From positions 1 through 41,434 of the forward strand of contig JAZRNK010000080.1 in the NCBI GenBank assembly GCA_045648145.1: DNA of 41,434 bases. The letters are read 5' to 3'. Origin of the DNA: UMGS172 sp045648145. Its GTDB lineage: Bacteria > Bacillota > Clostridia > Oscillospirales > Acutalibacteraceae. The position numbers were made by a program, and so were the translations under genes. The notes under the pieces were generated by a model. It was not told the DNA's origin, searched no databases, and saw only the letters and a program-made list of their open reading frames with translations. Shown here one piece after another: positions 9,523 through 17,643 of this stretch. The first letter of the stretch is position 1, and every line of letters starts with the position of its first letter.

Positions 9523-9945
9523 ATGCCAACCTTTAACCAGTTAGTCCGTTCAGGTCGTCAGACCATCGAGAAGAAGGCAAAGGCTCCTGCTCTTTTAAAG
9601 GGTTATAACTCTATGAAGCGCAGCCTTACTGACAACGATTCTCCTCAGAAGAGAGGCGTTTGTACAGCTGTTAAAACTTCTACTCCTAAAAAGCCTAACT
9701 CTGCTCTTAGAAAAATTGCCAGAGTACGTCTTTCAAACGGTATTGAAGTTTCTGCCTACATTCCCGGTATCGGACATAACCTGCAGGAGCACAGCGTTGT
9801 GCTTATCCGTGGTGGCCGTGTTAAGGACCTTCCTGGTGTGCGTTATCACATCATCAGAGGTACCCTTGATGCACAGGGTGTTGCCAACAGAATGCAGGGC
9901 CGTTCGAAGTACGGTGCAAAGCGTCCCAAGGCAAGCGCTAAATAA
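9523..9945 (+). CDS. rpsL: 30S ribosomal protein S12
   Basis: S12 lies at the decoding centre of the 30S subunit. The 140 residues include TPKKPNSALRK (residues 54-64) and RGGRVKDLPG (96-105). The lysines at 56/57 and 101, positions that mutate to streptomycin resistance, are unchanged. It is longer than the E. coli form (124 aa) by an insertion near residues 25-40, as in many Firmicutes. The start is the ATG at 9523, 4 bases after AGGAGGTG; an in-frame TTG at 9505 lies upstream of that ribosome binding site and is rejected. First gene of the str operon. Confidence 0.98.
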   Translation: MPTFNQLVRSGRQTIEKKAKAPALLKGYNSMKRSLTDNDSPQKRGVCTAVKTSTPKKPNSALRKIARVRLSNGIEVSAYIPGIGHNLQEHSVVLIRGGRVKDLPGVRYHIIRGTLDAQGVANRMQGRSKYGAKRPKASAK

Positions 9946-9953
9946 TTTGTCTT

Positions 9954-10020
9954 GAAATTAGTTACGACGAATCTATGTCGCAATTTCCACGCGGCGTTAA
10001 TATATATATTTTCGCCTCGC
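9954..10020 (+). promoter_or_regulatory. structured rpsL-rpsG intercistronic region
   Basis: The 140-bp gap between rpsL and rpsG can fold into two hairpins. In the first, GAAATT (9954-9959) pairs with AATTTC (9982-9987) around an inner CGAC/GTCG stem (9965-9968 with 9977-9980). The second has GGCG near 9993-9996 pairing with CGCC at 10013-10016. In E. coli this gap holds the S7 feedback site; whether this one works the same way is unknown. Confidence 0.4.
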
Positions 10021-10085
10021 TTGGAGCTAACGGGATTTGTCACTCGAGTACCTATGATATCATTATGTGAAGGAGGGAAGTTAAA

Positions 10086-10556
10086 GTGCCAAGAAGAGGC
10101 TTTATCGCAAAACGTGATGTATTGCCCGATCCGCTTTACAATTCCAAAATCGTAACCCGTCTTATCAACAACGTTATGTTAGACGGTAAGAAGGGTGTTG
10201 CTCAGAAAATCGTTTACGGAGCATTTGACATTATTGCTGAAAAGACCGGTAAGGAAGCTCTTGAAGTTTTCGATCAGGCTATGGAAAATGTTATGCCCCA
10301 ACTCGAAGTTAAGGCAGTTCGTAAGGGTGGTGCTACCTATCAGGTACCTTTCGAGGTAAGACCTGAGAGAAAGCAGACTCTCGGACTTCGCTGGCTTACT
10401 TCTTATGCACGCAACCGTTCAGAATCGACCATGAAAGAGCGTTTAGCTAACGAAATTCTCGATGCTGTAAACGGCGTTGGTGGTGCAGCTAAGAAACGTG
10501 AGGATACTCACAAGATGGCAGAGGCAAACAAGGCTTTTGCTCACTACAGATGGTAA
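10086..10556 (+). CDS. rpsG: 30S ribosomal protein S7
   Basis: S7 nucleates the head of the 30S subunit and contacts E-site tRNA. The 156-residue protein has the standard length, the N-terminal MPRRGF and the conserved KKREDTHKMAEANKAFAHY C-terminus. The start is a GTG at 10086 after a strong AAGGAGGGA. It is separated from rpsL by 140 bp of hairpin-forming sequence and from fusA by 57 bp. Confidence 0.98.
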   Translation: MPRRGFIAKRDVLPDPLYNSKIVTRLINNVMLDGKKGVAQKIVYGAFDIIAEKTGKEALEVFDQAMENVMPQLEVKAVRKGGATYQVPFEVRPERKQTLGLRWLTSYARNRSESTMKERLANEILDAVNGVGGAAKKREDTHKMAEANKAFAHYRW

Positions 10557-10613
10557 TTTTAATTTACTGATATTTTTTCACCTCAGTTTATTTTGAGGAA
10601 AGTGGAGGATAAT

Positions 10614-12698
10614 ATGCCAAGAAAAGTATCTCTTGAAATGACAAGAAATATTGGTATTATGGCTCATATTGATGCAGGTAAAACCACCACCACAGAGCGT
10701 ATTTTGTATTACACCGGTGTTAACCACAAGATTGGTGAGACACATGACGGCGACGCTACTATGGACTGGATGGAGCAAGAGCAGGAGAGAGGTATTACTA
10801 TTACCTCGGCTGCTACCACTTGTTTCTGGAAGGATCACCGTATTAATATTATCGACACTCCCGGACACGTTGACTTTACTGTTGAAGTTCAGCGTTCACT
10901 CCGTGTACTTGATGATTCCGTTACCGTTTTGTGTGCAAAGGGTGGTGTTGAGCCTCAGTCGGAAACTGTTTGGAGACAGGCCGACGAATACCGTGTGCCC
11001 CGTATGATCTATGTTAACAAGATGGACATTATGGGTGCTAATTTCTATAATGTTCTCAACATGGTTAAGGAACGCTTTCAGTGTAATGCTGTTCCGATTC
11101 AGTTGCCTATCGGCGCTGAGGATACCTTTAAAGGTATTATCGACCTCGTAGAGAATGTAGCCGAGGTTTATTATGATGACCTTGGTAAAGATGTTCGCCG
11201 TGAAGAAATTCCGGAGGATATGAAAGAAATCGTAGAAAAGTACCGTCAGCAGCTTATCGAGTCTATCGTTGAGATGGATGAGGAGCTTATGGAGAAGTAC
11301 TTTGAGGGTGAGGAGCCGACCATCGAACAGATGAAGGCTGTTATCCGCAAGGCTACTATCGCTAACGAGATGGTTCCTATTTGCTGCGGAACTTCTTATC
11401 GTAACAAAGGTGTTCAGCCGTTGCTTGACGCTATTGTTGACTTCATGCCGGCACCTACCGACATTGAAGACATTAAGGGTGTAAACCCTGACACTGATGA
11501 AGAGGATGTAAGACACACAGGCGATAATCAGCCTTTTGCTGCTCTTGCATTTAAGATTGCTACCGACCCGTTTGTTGGTAAGATTTGCTTCTTCCGTGTA
11601 TATTCCGGTACAGTTGATGCCGGATCTACCGTATACAACTCGGTTAAGAATCAGAAGGAAAGACTTGGACGTATTTTACAGATGCACGCTAACCACAGAG
11701 AAGATATTGAAACCTGTTATTCAGGTGATATCGCTGCTGCTGTTGGTCTTAAGAACACCACTACCGGTGATACCTTGTGCGACGAAAAGAACCCCATTAT
11801 TCTTGAATCCATGAACTTCCCCGAGCCTGTTATCCGTGTAGCTATTGAGCCTAAAACCAAAGCAGGTCAGGAAAAGATGGGTATTGCCCTTTCTAAGCTT
11901 GCTGAAGAGGATCCGACCTTTAAGTTCTACACCGATGAAGAAACCGGTCAAACAATTATCGCCGGTATGGGTGAGCTTCACCTCGAAATCATCGTAGACC
12001 GTATGCTTCGTGAATTTAAGGTTGAAGCAAACGTAGGTAAGCCTCAGGTTGCTTATAAAGAAACCGTTCGTAAGAATTCGGATGTTGACGTTAAGTACGC
12101 TCGTCAGTCCGGTGGTAAAGGTCAGTATGGTCATGTTAAGATCAGACTTTCACCCAACGAGACAGGCAAGGGTTACGAATTCATCAACGCTGTTGTTGGT
12201 GGTGCAATTCCGAAGGAATACATTCCTGCTGTTGATGCCGGTATTAAGGGCGCAATGCAGAGTGGTGTTCTCGCCGGATACAACGTTGTTGACGTTAAGG
12301 TAGAGCTTTATGACGGTTCTTACCACGAGGTTGACTCTTCTGAAATGGCATTTAAGATTGCCGGTTCTATGGCATTTAAAGAGGCTTGTAAGAAGGCTGA
12401 CCCCGTTCTTATGGAACCCATTATGAAGGTTGTTGTTATCGTTCCTGAAGATTATATGGGCGACGTTATCGGCGACCTTAACTCACGCCGTGGTGAAATT
12501 CAGGGCTTTGAGGACAGAATGGGTGGCGTTAAGCAGATTAACGCACGTGTACCTCTCGGTGATATGTTCGGCTACGCTACCGACCTTCGTTCCAAGACTC
12601 AGGGACGTGGACAGTATGTAATGGAGCCCGACGGTTACAAAGAAGTACCGAAGAGTATTGCTGAAAAGATTATTTCTGCCAGAACTAAGGGCGAATAA
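10614..12698 (+). CDS. fusA: elongation factor G
   Basis: EF-G is the GTPase that drives translocation and helps recycle ribosomes. The 694-residue protein shows G1 AHIDAGKTT, G3 DTPGH, G4 NKMD, and domains II-V ending in the expected KIISARTKGE-type tail. The ATG at 10614 sits after GTGGAGG; a TTG seven codons upstream lies before that site and is rejected. It is the last gene of the str operon. tuf follows after 106 bp with its own promoter. Confidence 0.99.
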   Translation: MPRKVSLEMTRNIGIMAHIDAGKTTTTERILYYTGVNHKIGETHDGDATMDWMEQEQERGITITSAATTCFWKDHRINIIDTPGHVDFTVEVQRSLRVLDDSVTVLCAKGGVEPQSETVWRQADEYRVPRMIYVNKMDIMGANFYNVLNMVKERFQCNAVPIQLPIGAEDTFKGIIDLVENVAEVYYDDLGKDVRREEIPEDMKEIVEKYRQQLIESIVEMDEELMEKYFEGEEPTIEQMKAVIRKATIANEMVPICCGTSYRNKGVQPLLDAIVDFMPAPTDIEDIKGVNPDTDEEDVRHTGDNQPFAALAFKIATDPFVGKICFFRVYSGTVDAGSTVYNSVKNQKERLGRILQMHANHREDIETCYSGDIAAAVGLKNTTTGDTLCDEKNPIILESMNFPEPVIRVAIEPKTKAGQEKMGIALSKLAEEDPTFKFYTDEETGQTIIAGMGELHLEIIVDRMLREFKVEANVGKPQVAYKETVRKNSDVDVKYARQSGGKGQYGHVKIRLSPNETGKGYEFINAVVGGAIPKEYIPAVDAGIKGAMQSGVLAGYNVVDVKVELYDGSYHEVDSSEMAFKIAGSMAFKEACKKADPVLMEPIMKVVVIVPEDYMGDVIGDLNSRRGEIQGFEDRMGGVKQINARVPLGDMFGYATDLRSKTQGRGQYVMEPDGYKEVPKSIAEKIISARTKGE

Positions 12699-12720
12699 TT
12701 TATAAATTATATAAATACTC

Positions 12721-12749
12721 TTGAAATTTATAAAATTTTTTGTTAGAAT
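12721..12749 (+). promoter_or_regulatory. sigma-A promoter of tuf
   Basis: TTGAAA (12721-12726), a 17-bp spacer and TAGAAT (12744-12749). The preceding 25 bp are almost pure A/T, resembling an UP element. The predicted leader is about 50 nt. Confidence 0.75.
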
Positions 12750-12804
12750 AACATGTGTGTAAATAAGTTAATAATAACACATAATATTAAGGAGGAAATT
12801 CCAA

Positions 12805-14004
12805 ATGGCAAAGGCAAAATTTGAACGTACTAAACCGCACGTTAACATTGGTACCATCGGTCACGTTGACCATGGTAAGACCACACTTACTGCAGCTATC
12901 ACAAAGTATCTTTCTCTTAAGGGCTATGCACAGTTCGAGGACTATGCAAACATCGATAAGGCTCCCGAAGAGAGAGAGCGTGGTATCACAATCAACACCG
13001 CTCACGTTGAGTACGAGACTGACGCTCGTCACTATGCTCACGTTGACTGCCCCGGACATGCTGACTATGTTAAGAACATGATTACCGGTGCTGCTCAGAT
13101 GGACGGTGCTATCCTCGTTATCGCTTCTACTGACGGTCCTATGGCTCAGACCAAGGAACACCTTCTCCTTGCTCGTCAGGTTGGCGTTCCCTACATCGTT
13201 GTATTTATGAACAAGACTGACCTTGTTGACGACCCTGAACTTCTCGACCTCGTTGAGATGGAAATTCGTGAGACTCTTGACAAGTATGAGTTCCCTGGCG
13301 ATGATACTCCTATCATCAGAGGTTCTGCTCATAAAGCTCTTGTTGCTGATAGTGATGCATCTCTTCCTGAGTATGCACCTATTCAGGAGCTCATGGATGC
13401 TGTTGACAGCTACATTCCTACTCCTGAGCGTAAGGCTGACCTTCCCTTCATTATGCCTATCGAAGACGTTATGACCATCTCTGGTCGTGGTACTGTTGTT
13501 ACCGGCCGTGTTGAGCGTGGTCAGCTCCATGCAGGTGATGAAGTTGAAATTATCGGTCTTACCGATGAGAGAAAGAAGACTGTTGTTACTTCTATGGAAA
13601 TGTTCCGTAAAGTTCTCGACTTCTGTGAGGCTGGCGATAACATCGGTGCACTTCTCCGTGGCGTAGGCCGTGAAGACGTAGAGCGTGGTCAGGTTCTCTG
13701 TAAGCCCGGCTCTATCAATCCTCACACCAAGTTCCATGGTCAGGTTTATATCCTTACCAAGGAAGAAGGCGGACGTCATACTCCTTTCTTCAATAACTAT
13801 CGTCCTCAGTTCTACTTCAGAACAACCGACGTTACTGGTATCGTATCTCTTCCTGCTGGTACTGAGATGTGTATGCCTGGTGATAATGTAGAGATGGATG
13901 TTGAGCTTATCACTCCTATCGCTATTGAAGAAGGCTTACGTTTCGCTATCCGTGAAGGCGGCCGTACTGTTGGTTCTGGTGTTGTTACCGCTATCAACGG
14001 CTAA
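12805..14004 (+). CDS. tuf: elongation factor Tu
   Basis: EF-Tu delivers aminoacyl-tRNA to the ribosome as a GTP complex. The 399 residues have G1 GHVDHGKTT (19-27 region), DCPGHADYV, NKTD and the full three-domain length. AAGGAGGAA precedes the ATG. Codon choice is strongly biased, as expected for a highly expressed gene. It is separated from fusA by a promoter and ends at a strong terminator, so it can form a monocistronic transcript as well as extend the str operon. Confidence 0.99.
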   Translation: MAKAKFERTKPHVNIGTIGHVDHGKTTLTAAITKYLSLKGYAQFEDYANIDKAPEERERGITINTAHVEYETDARHYAHVDCPGHADYVKNMITGAAQMDGAILVIASTDGPMAQTKEHLLLARQVGVPYIVVFMNKTDLVDDPELLDLVEMEIRETLDKYEFPGDDTPIIRGSAHKALVADSDASLPEYAPIQELMDAVDSYIPTPERKADLPFIMPIEDVMTISGRGTVVTGRVERGQLHAGDEVEIIGLTDERKKTVVTSMEMFRKVLDFCEAGDNIGALLRGVGREDVERGQVLCKPGSINPHTKFHGQVYILTKEEGGRHTPFFNNYRPQFYFRTTDVTGIVSLPAGTEMCMPGDNVEMDVELITPIAIEEGLRFAIREGGRTVGSGVVTAING

Positions 14005-14029
14005 TTTAAACAATTAGTTAAATAAAATT

Positions 14030-14062
14030 CACCCTCGCAGGTTGTCTGCGAGGGTGTTTTTT
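14030..14062 (+). terminator. intrinsic terminator after tuf
   Basis: CACCCTCGCAG (14030-14040) pairs perfectly with CTGCGAGGGTG (14046-14056) across a 5-nt loop and is followed by six T (14057-14062). Confidence 0.92.
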
Positions 14063-14068
14063 ATATTT

Positions 14069-14097
14069 AAACCCCGACTGATATTCAGTCGGGGTTT
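14069..14097. terminator. second hairpin between convergent tuf and ABC exporter genes
   Basis: A perfect 12-bp stem AAACCCCGACTG (14069-14080) / CAGTCGGGGTTT (14086-14097) with a 5-nt loop lies 16 bp before the stop of the minus-strand ABC gene. It probably terminates transcription from the minus strand and backs up the tuf terminator. Confidence 0.75.
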
Positions 14098-14113
14098 ATT
14101 TAATTGATTTTTG

Positions 14114-15805
14114 TTAGAATTCAATATTTTTAGAATCATTTGTTACCGAAAACACATGATTTTCCATTTTTAAGAAGGTATCACAAATCGAAATGGTTGA
14201 GTTTCTGTGTGAAATGAAGAAAACGGTTTTTGTTTTAAGCTGAGATATATTTTCGAGTAACTTTTGTTCGGTTTCTTCGTCAAGAGCCGAAGTGCATTCA
14301 TCAAGCAAAAGGATAGGAGTGTCACACACAAGAGCGCGGGCGATAGCTATGCGCTGTATTTGGCCTTCAGAAAGACCGAGGCCTCGTTCACCAAGCATGG
14401 TGTCGAAACCGTCGGGCAATGATGAAATAAAATCATAAATGCAAGCAGTCTTGGTAGCATTAACCATCATTTCGTCCGTAATGTCGGGGTTGGAAAATTT
14501 TATATTTTCAGAAATTGTACCTGAAAGGACAAAATTTCCCTGCGGAACGTATGAAAACAATTTACGGGTTGTCGCATTGATAGCGATATCATCGTCGGTG
14601 GTTTTAATGGTCAAGCTACCGCTGTTTGATGAAAATAAGCCAAGTAATAGCTTAAAAAGCGTGCTTTTACCGGAACCGGAACTACCTGTAACACAAACGA
14701 TACTACCTTTGGGAATACTGAACGAGCTATTTTCTATAACAGGCTTTTTGCCGTAATTAAACTCAAGGTTATTAGCGGTTATTGAAACCATTTTTTCGTA
14801 AATGTTGTTATCGTAGGAGAGGTTTATAGGTTCATCGGGTAAATTTTCAATTTCAATAATGCGTTCTGCCGAGGCAAGTGCACCGTAAAGATGTGTTATG
14901 AGGTTTGATGCACTGAAAAACGGTGCTCGTATTTGTGAAACTATTTGTAAAAACGCCATTAAAATACCGTAATCAATCGAGCCGTTTATAATTTCTAAGA
15001 TGCCCCAGAACATTGTAACGTAATAAAGCGCTGTGGACATAAGGAACAAACCGCCATTGGCAACGTTACTAACGTTATTTCGTTTGATTTTTTTCTTATA
15101 TACGTTTTTAAGCAGTATATCAAGCTTGTTTAACAAAGGATGTTTGTTTGAAAAAGATTTAACCACAACAATATTTTCAAAACATTCTTGGCTATAGCTT
15201 CTCATCAAACCTGATGACTGCTGGACGCCTTTGTGCATTCTTTTGAAAATCGGACTGAAAACAACAGCCCCGACAGAAATTGCAAAGCCTACGGCAAGAA
15301 TAACAAGTGTAAATTTGCCGCTAAAGGCAGCGATGGCAATTATTCCTGCAACAATTTTAGCCGCGATAGAAAGCGCTTGGGGAATAAAGTTTGTTATGCC
15401 CGAAACCACAATATCAACGTCGCTGGTAAAACGGTTAAGCAGCTCACCCGAATGAAGCTTGTTGATTTTTGAATAATCCTTCGACATTGCCTTTTCAAAA
15501 AGGTTGTGTCTTATTTTTTGCTCCAATTTACCACTGATAACGGCGGTAAGGTGGCTGTTTAGCACAGTGAGAATGAGTTGTAAAATAATAACAAGTAAAA
15601 GCTTGACTGCTTCAGCAATCAAGCTGCTTTTGATATCAGTTAAAGGTTTACCTGAAAGTGCCAGATTAATAGCATTTTTTGAAACAAGGGCAAGACCTAT
15701 GTAACTGATGGAAGAAATAATACTTGAAACACTTAAACATATCAATAATATAAATTGACTTTTTGAGTGTTGCCACATCCATTTTAAAGTACTGTTATTT
15801 CTCAT
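14114..15805 (-). CDS. ABC exporter half-transporter (fused membrane and ATPase domains)
   Basis: An ATP-driven exporter of the type 1 fold, likely a homodimer in the cytoplasmic membrane. The 563 residues comprise about six membrane segments within roughly 18-310, then an ATPase domain with Walker A GSSGSGKST (374-382), the Q-loop at PQG (421), signature LSEGQ (478-482), Walker B ILLLDE (498-503) and H-loop H533. No C39 peptidase domain is present. Its ATG overlaps the stop of the upstream peptidase gene as ATGA, so the two are coupled. With the PqqD-like protein and peptidase upstream, a peptide substrate is plausible, but a lipid or drug cannot be excluded. It is the last gene of its run and ends at hairpins facing tuf. 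Confidence 0.9.
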   Translation of the reverse strand: MRNNSTLKWMWQHSKSQFILLICLSVSSIISSISYIGLALVSKNAINLALSGKPLTDIKSSLIAEAVKLLLVIILQLILTVLNSHLTAVISGKLEQKIRHNLFEKAMSKDYSKINKLHSGELLNRFTSDVDIVVSGITNFIPQALSIAAKIVAGIIAIAAFSGKFTLVILAVGFAISVGAVVFSPIFKRMHKGVQQSSGLMRSYSQECFENIVVVKSFSNKHPLLNKLDILLKNVYKKKIKRNNVSNVANGGLFLMSTALYYVTMFWGILEIINGSIDYGILMAFLQIVSQIRAPFFSASNLITHLYGALASAERIIEIENLPDEPINLSYDNNIYEKMVSITANNLEFNYGKKPVIENSSFSIPKGSIVCVTGSSGSGKSTLFKLLLGLFSSNSGSLTIKTTDDDIAINATTRKLFSYVPQGNFVLSGTISENIKFSNPDITDEMMVNATKTACIYDFISSLPDGFDTMLGERGLGLSEGQIQRIAIARALVCDTPILLLDECTSALDEETEQKLLENISQLKTKTVFFISHRNSTISICDTFLKMENHVFSVTNDSKNIEF

Positions 15806-16278
15806 TTTTTACTACCTTTAAATAAATTTCGCACAAAGCGGTAGATTTTAATTATAGGGCCACGTAAACCAAACAACGAAACCCAGAGAAAAGAGTATAT
15901 TTTATAACCAAATTCATCGCAGGTGTGGTATTTGCCGTTTTTGGTAAATGCTTTTACTACGCAAAGGATATTATCCTTGCTGACACCCTTTTCAAGCTCA
16001 CTTTGATGGTCGCCCGACATATCGTACGTGTCGTTGTGTACCTTTATTATTCGATGTAAAACGTATGCACCGTTATCTCTTATGTAGAGAGGAACGTCAC
16101 CCTTTTTAAGTGCATTGCCGTCGCATTTTGTTAAAACAACGGTATCGCGATAGCTTGTCCACAATGGGCGCATACTGTTCCCAACTACTGTGAAAACAAC
16201 ATCGGTTCCGCTATTCACAAGCTCAACTATTACGGGTGAAAGTTCGCTCATGGGAACTGCTTTATGTGCTCTGTTCAT
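15802..16278 (-). CDS. S24/S26-type (signal-peptidase-like) small serine peptidase
   Basis: A 158-residue protein with GNSMRPLW (33-40), where S35 is the expected nucleophile, followed by LHRI (74-77) with H75 and SGD (88-90) with D90. Ser/His/Asp in this spacing resembles SipW and ER-type signal peptidases rather than the Ser/Lys bacterial type. There is no N-terminal membrane anchor; a hydrophobic stretch at about 127-147 could attach it to the membrane. It overlaps PqqD upstream and the ABC exporter downstream by 4 bp each, so the three products are probably made in fixed proportion. A role in trimming a leader peptide before export is inference; the substrate is not visible. Confidence 0.75.
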   Translation of the reverse strand: MNRAHKAVPMSELSPVIVELVNSGTDVVFTVVGNSMRPLWTSYRDTVVLTKCDGNALKKGDVPLYIRDNGAYVLHRIIKVHNDTYDMSGDHQSELEKGVSKDNILCVVKAFTKNGKYHTCDEFGYKIYSFLWVSLFGLRGPIIKIYRFVRNLFKGSKK

Positions 16279-16538
16279 ACTATTAAGTTGGCCTTTTTCA
16301 TATTTGCGACAAACTCTTGAATGTCTGCGCGGGCTGTTTGTTCGTCAATATCATATTCTTTAGTAAGCGCTGCAACGAGCTCATCCTCGGTTTTTTCAGT
16401 TTCAAGCTGTTTCCAAAGAAAAGCGCCGCTTTCACTGAGTGATACTATTGAGCGAAAGGACACGACGTTAGAGCCTAACGGGACAAGCACAAAGGTATCG
16501 GCTATTGATTTGAGTGTAAATCCGTCTGCTGCTTTCAT
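16275..16538 (-). CDS. PqqD-like peptide-binding protein (RiPP recognition element fold)
   Basis: An 87-residue protein with the PqqD pattern: an N-terminal strand region, LSESGAFLWKQL (34-45), then an acidic helix, EYDIDEQTARADI (61-73) and a final short helix. PqqD-family proteins bind the leader of ribosomal peptides and present it to modifying enzymes or proteases. The ATG follows AAGGAG. It overlaps the peptidase gene by 4 bp and follows the LCP gene by 17 bp. No radical SAM enzyme, cyclase or obvious precursor gene is next to it, which is unusual for a classical RiPP cluster. Confidence 0.8.
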   Translation of the reverse strand: MKAADGFTLKSIADTFVLVPLGSNVVSFRSIVSLSESGAFLWKQLETEKTEDELVAALTKEYDIDEQTARADIQEFVANMKKANLIV

Positions 16539-16555
16539 AATTTTTCTCCTTAAAA

Positions 16556-17602
16556 TTAATCAAAATCGTATATCCATTTATAGAGATATTTTTTTGCTTC
16601 TTCATAATCGTATTTCCAAACCCAACCGCCGTTGGTGTCATCAAAAATACCGCCGATTGCAACAACCTCGTCACCGGGAATGCTTGTGCTCTTAATATGA
16701 AGGGAGCTTTCGGAAAGCATGGGGGCAAATTCTATTATTTCTGAAAAGTCTAACGAGGTTTCGACGTGGCTGAGTATTTCTTTAAGCAGAGAAGGGTATT
16801 TGGATGCAGGCATGTTTTTTGCTTTTTCAAAAAGACAGCTTAATACCTTTTGCTGACGCATAGCGCGGTACTGCTCACTGTCATCGCGGATTCGTGCATA
16901 CGACATTGCTTGACCGCCGGTCAAATGCACAAGTCCGGATTCCATGACAGGCTCTATGCCAAATCCCTCGGAGTTGTTAAGTCCATTGATTTTTTGGCGT
17001 TCTGTTTCGGTTATATGAATATCAATTCCGCCCATAAGGTCAATAACCTTCCAAAGCTGATGCAGATTAACCGCAACATAGTCGGTAATATTCATACCAA
17101 AGTTTTGGTTGATGGTTTTAAGCTGAGTTTGCACACCCCAACGGTTGTAAATCTCGGTTATTTTCATATATTTACCGTTTTTATGATTGGCCATTATCCA
17201 GCTATCTCTTAAAATAGAGGTTATTTTTACGGTTTTTTCTTCAGGATTGATCGAAAGAATCATTATTGTGTCCGAAAGACCGGCTATTGGCTTGGATTTG
17301 TCGTCTGTGACTTTGCTTCGGCTATCAACTCCAAAAAGAGCAATATTGGTAATGCCGCTGGGTAAGTGGGCTACTGCAGATGAGTCAATACCCAAATTCT
17401 CTGGTTTTTTGTCGATATGAACATAATTCATATCCTTTGTAACGTAGGCAATGGCGTACATTGCTGTGGTTGCAATTAATGAAATTACGAGAACAGTACT
17501 TATAACAATATTGAAAATTATAAGATTTTGTTTCATTTTTCGCTTATTTTTCTTAGAAAAAGAGTTAAGCGAAATGTTTTCGGAACCGTTTGGCCTTGTC
17601 AT
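16556..17602 (-). CDS. LytR-CpsA-Psr (LCP) family protein
   Basis: LCP proteins transfer undecaprenyl-phosphate-linked polymers such as teichoic acids or capsule to peptidoglycan on the outer face of the membrane. The 348 residues show a basic N-terminus, one membrane segment (about 27-49) and an LCP domain with GVDSR (91-95), SDTIMILS (110-117), the SILRD arginine (129-133), the DLMGGIDI turn (188-195) and the YARIRD...RAMRQQ box (235-251). The start is the ATG at 17602 behind AAAGGAG; a GTG 21 bp upstream lies before that ribosome binding site. It is 41 bp downstream of pheA without a terminator, and starts the cassette containing PqqD, the peptidase and the ABC exporter. Confidence 0.9.
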   Translation of the reverse strand: MTRPNGSENISLNSFSKKNKRKMKQNLIIFNIVISTVLVISLIATTAMYAIAYVTKDMNYVHIDKKPENLGIDSSAVAHLPSGITNIALFGVDSRSKVTDDKSKPIAGLSDTIMILSINPEEKTVKITSILRDSWIMANHKNGKYMKITEIYNRWGVQTQLKTINQNFGMNITDYVAVNLHQLWKVIDLMGGIDIHITETERQKINGLNNSEGFGIEPVMESGLVHLTGGQAMSYARIRDDSEQYRAMRQQKVLSCLFEKAKNMPASKYPSLLKEILSHVETSLDFSEIIEFAPMLSESSLHIKSTSIPGDEVVAIGGIFDDTNGGWVWKYDYEEAKKYLYKWIYDFD

Positions 17603-17643
17603 AATATAATCTCCTTTGAACACGCTCGGTGGTCGGGCTTAAA

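Noticed and set aside
12787..13779. 330-codon minus-strand ORF opposite tuf
   Set aside because: Antisense shadow of a strongly codon-biased gene; no start signals or family motifs.
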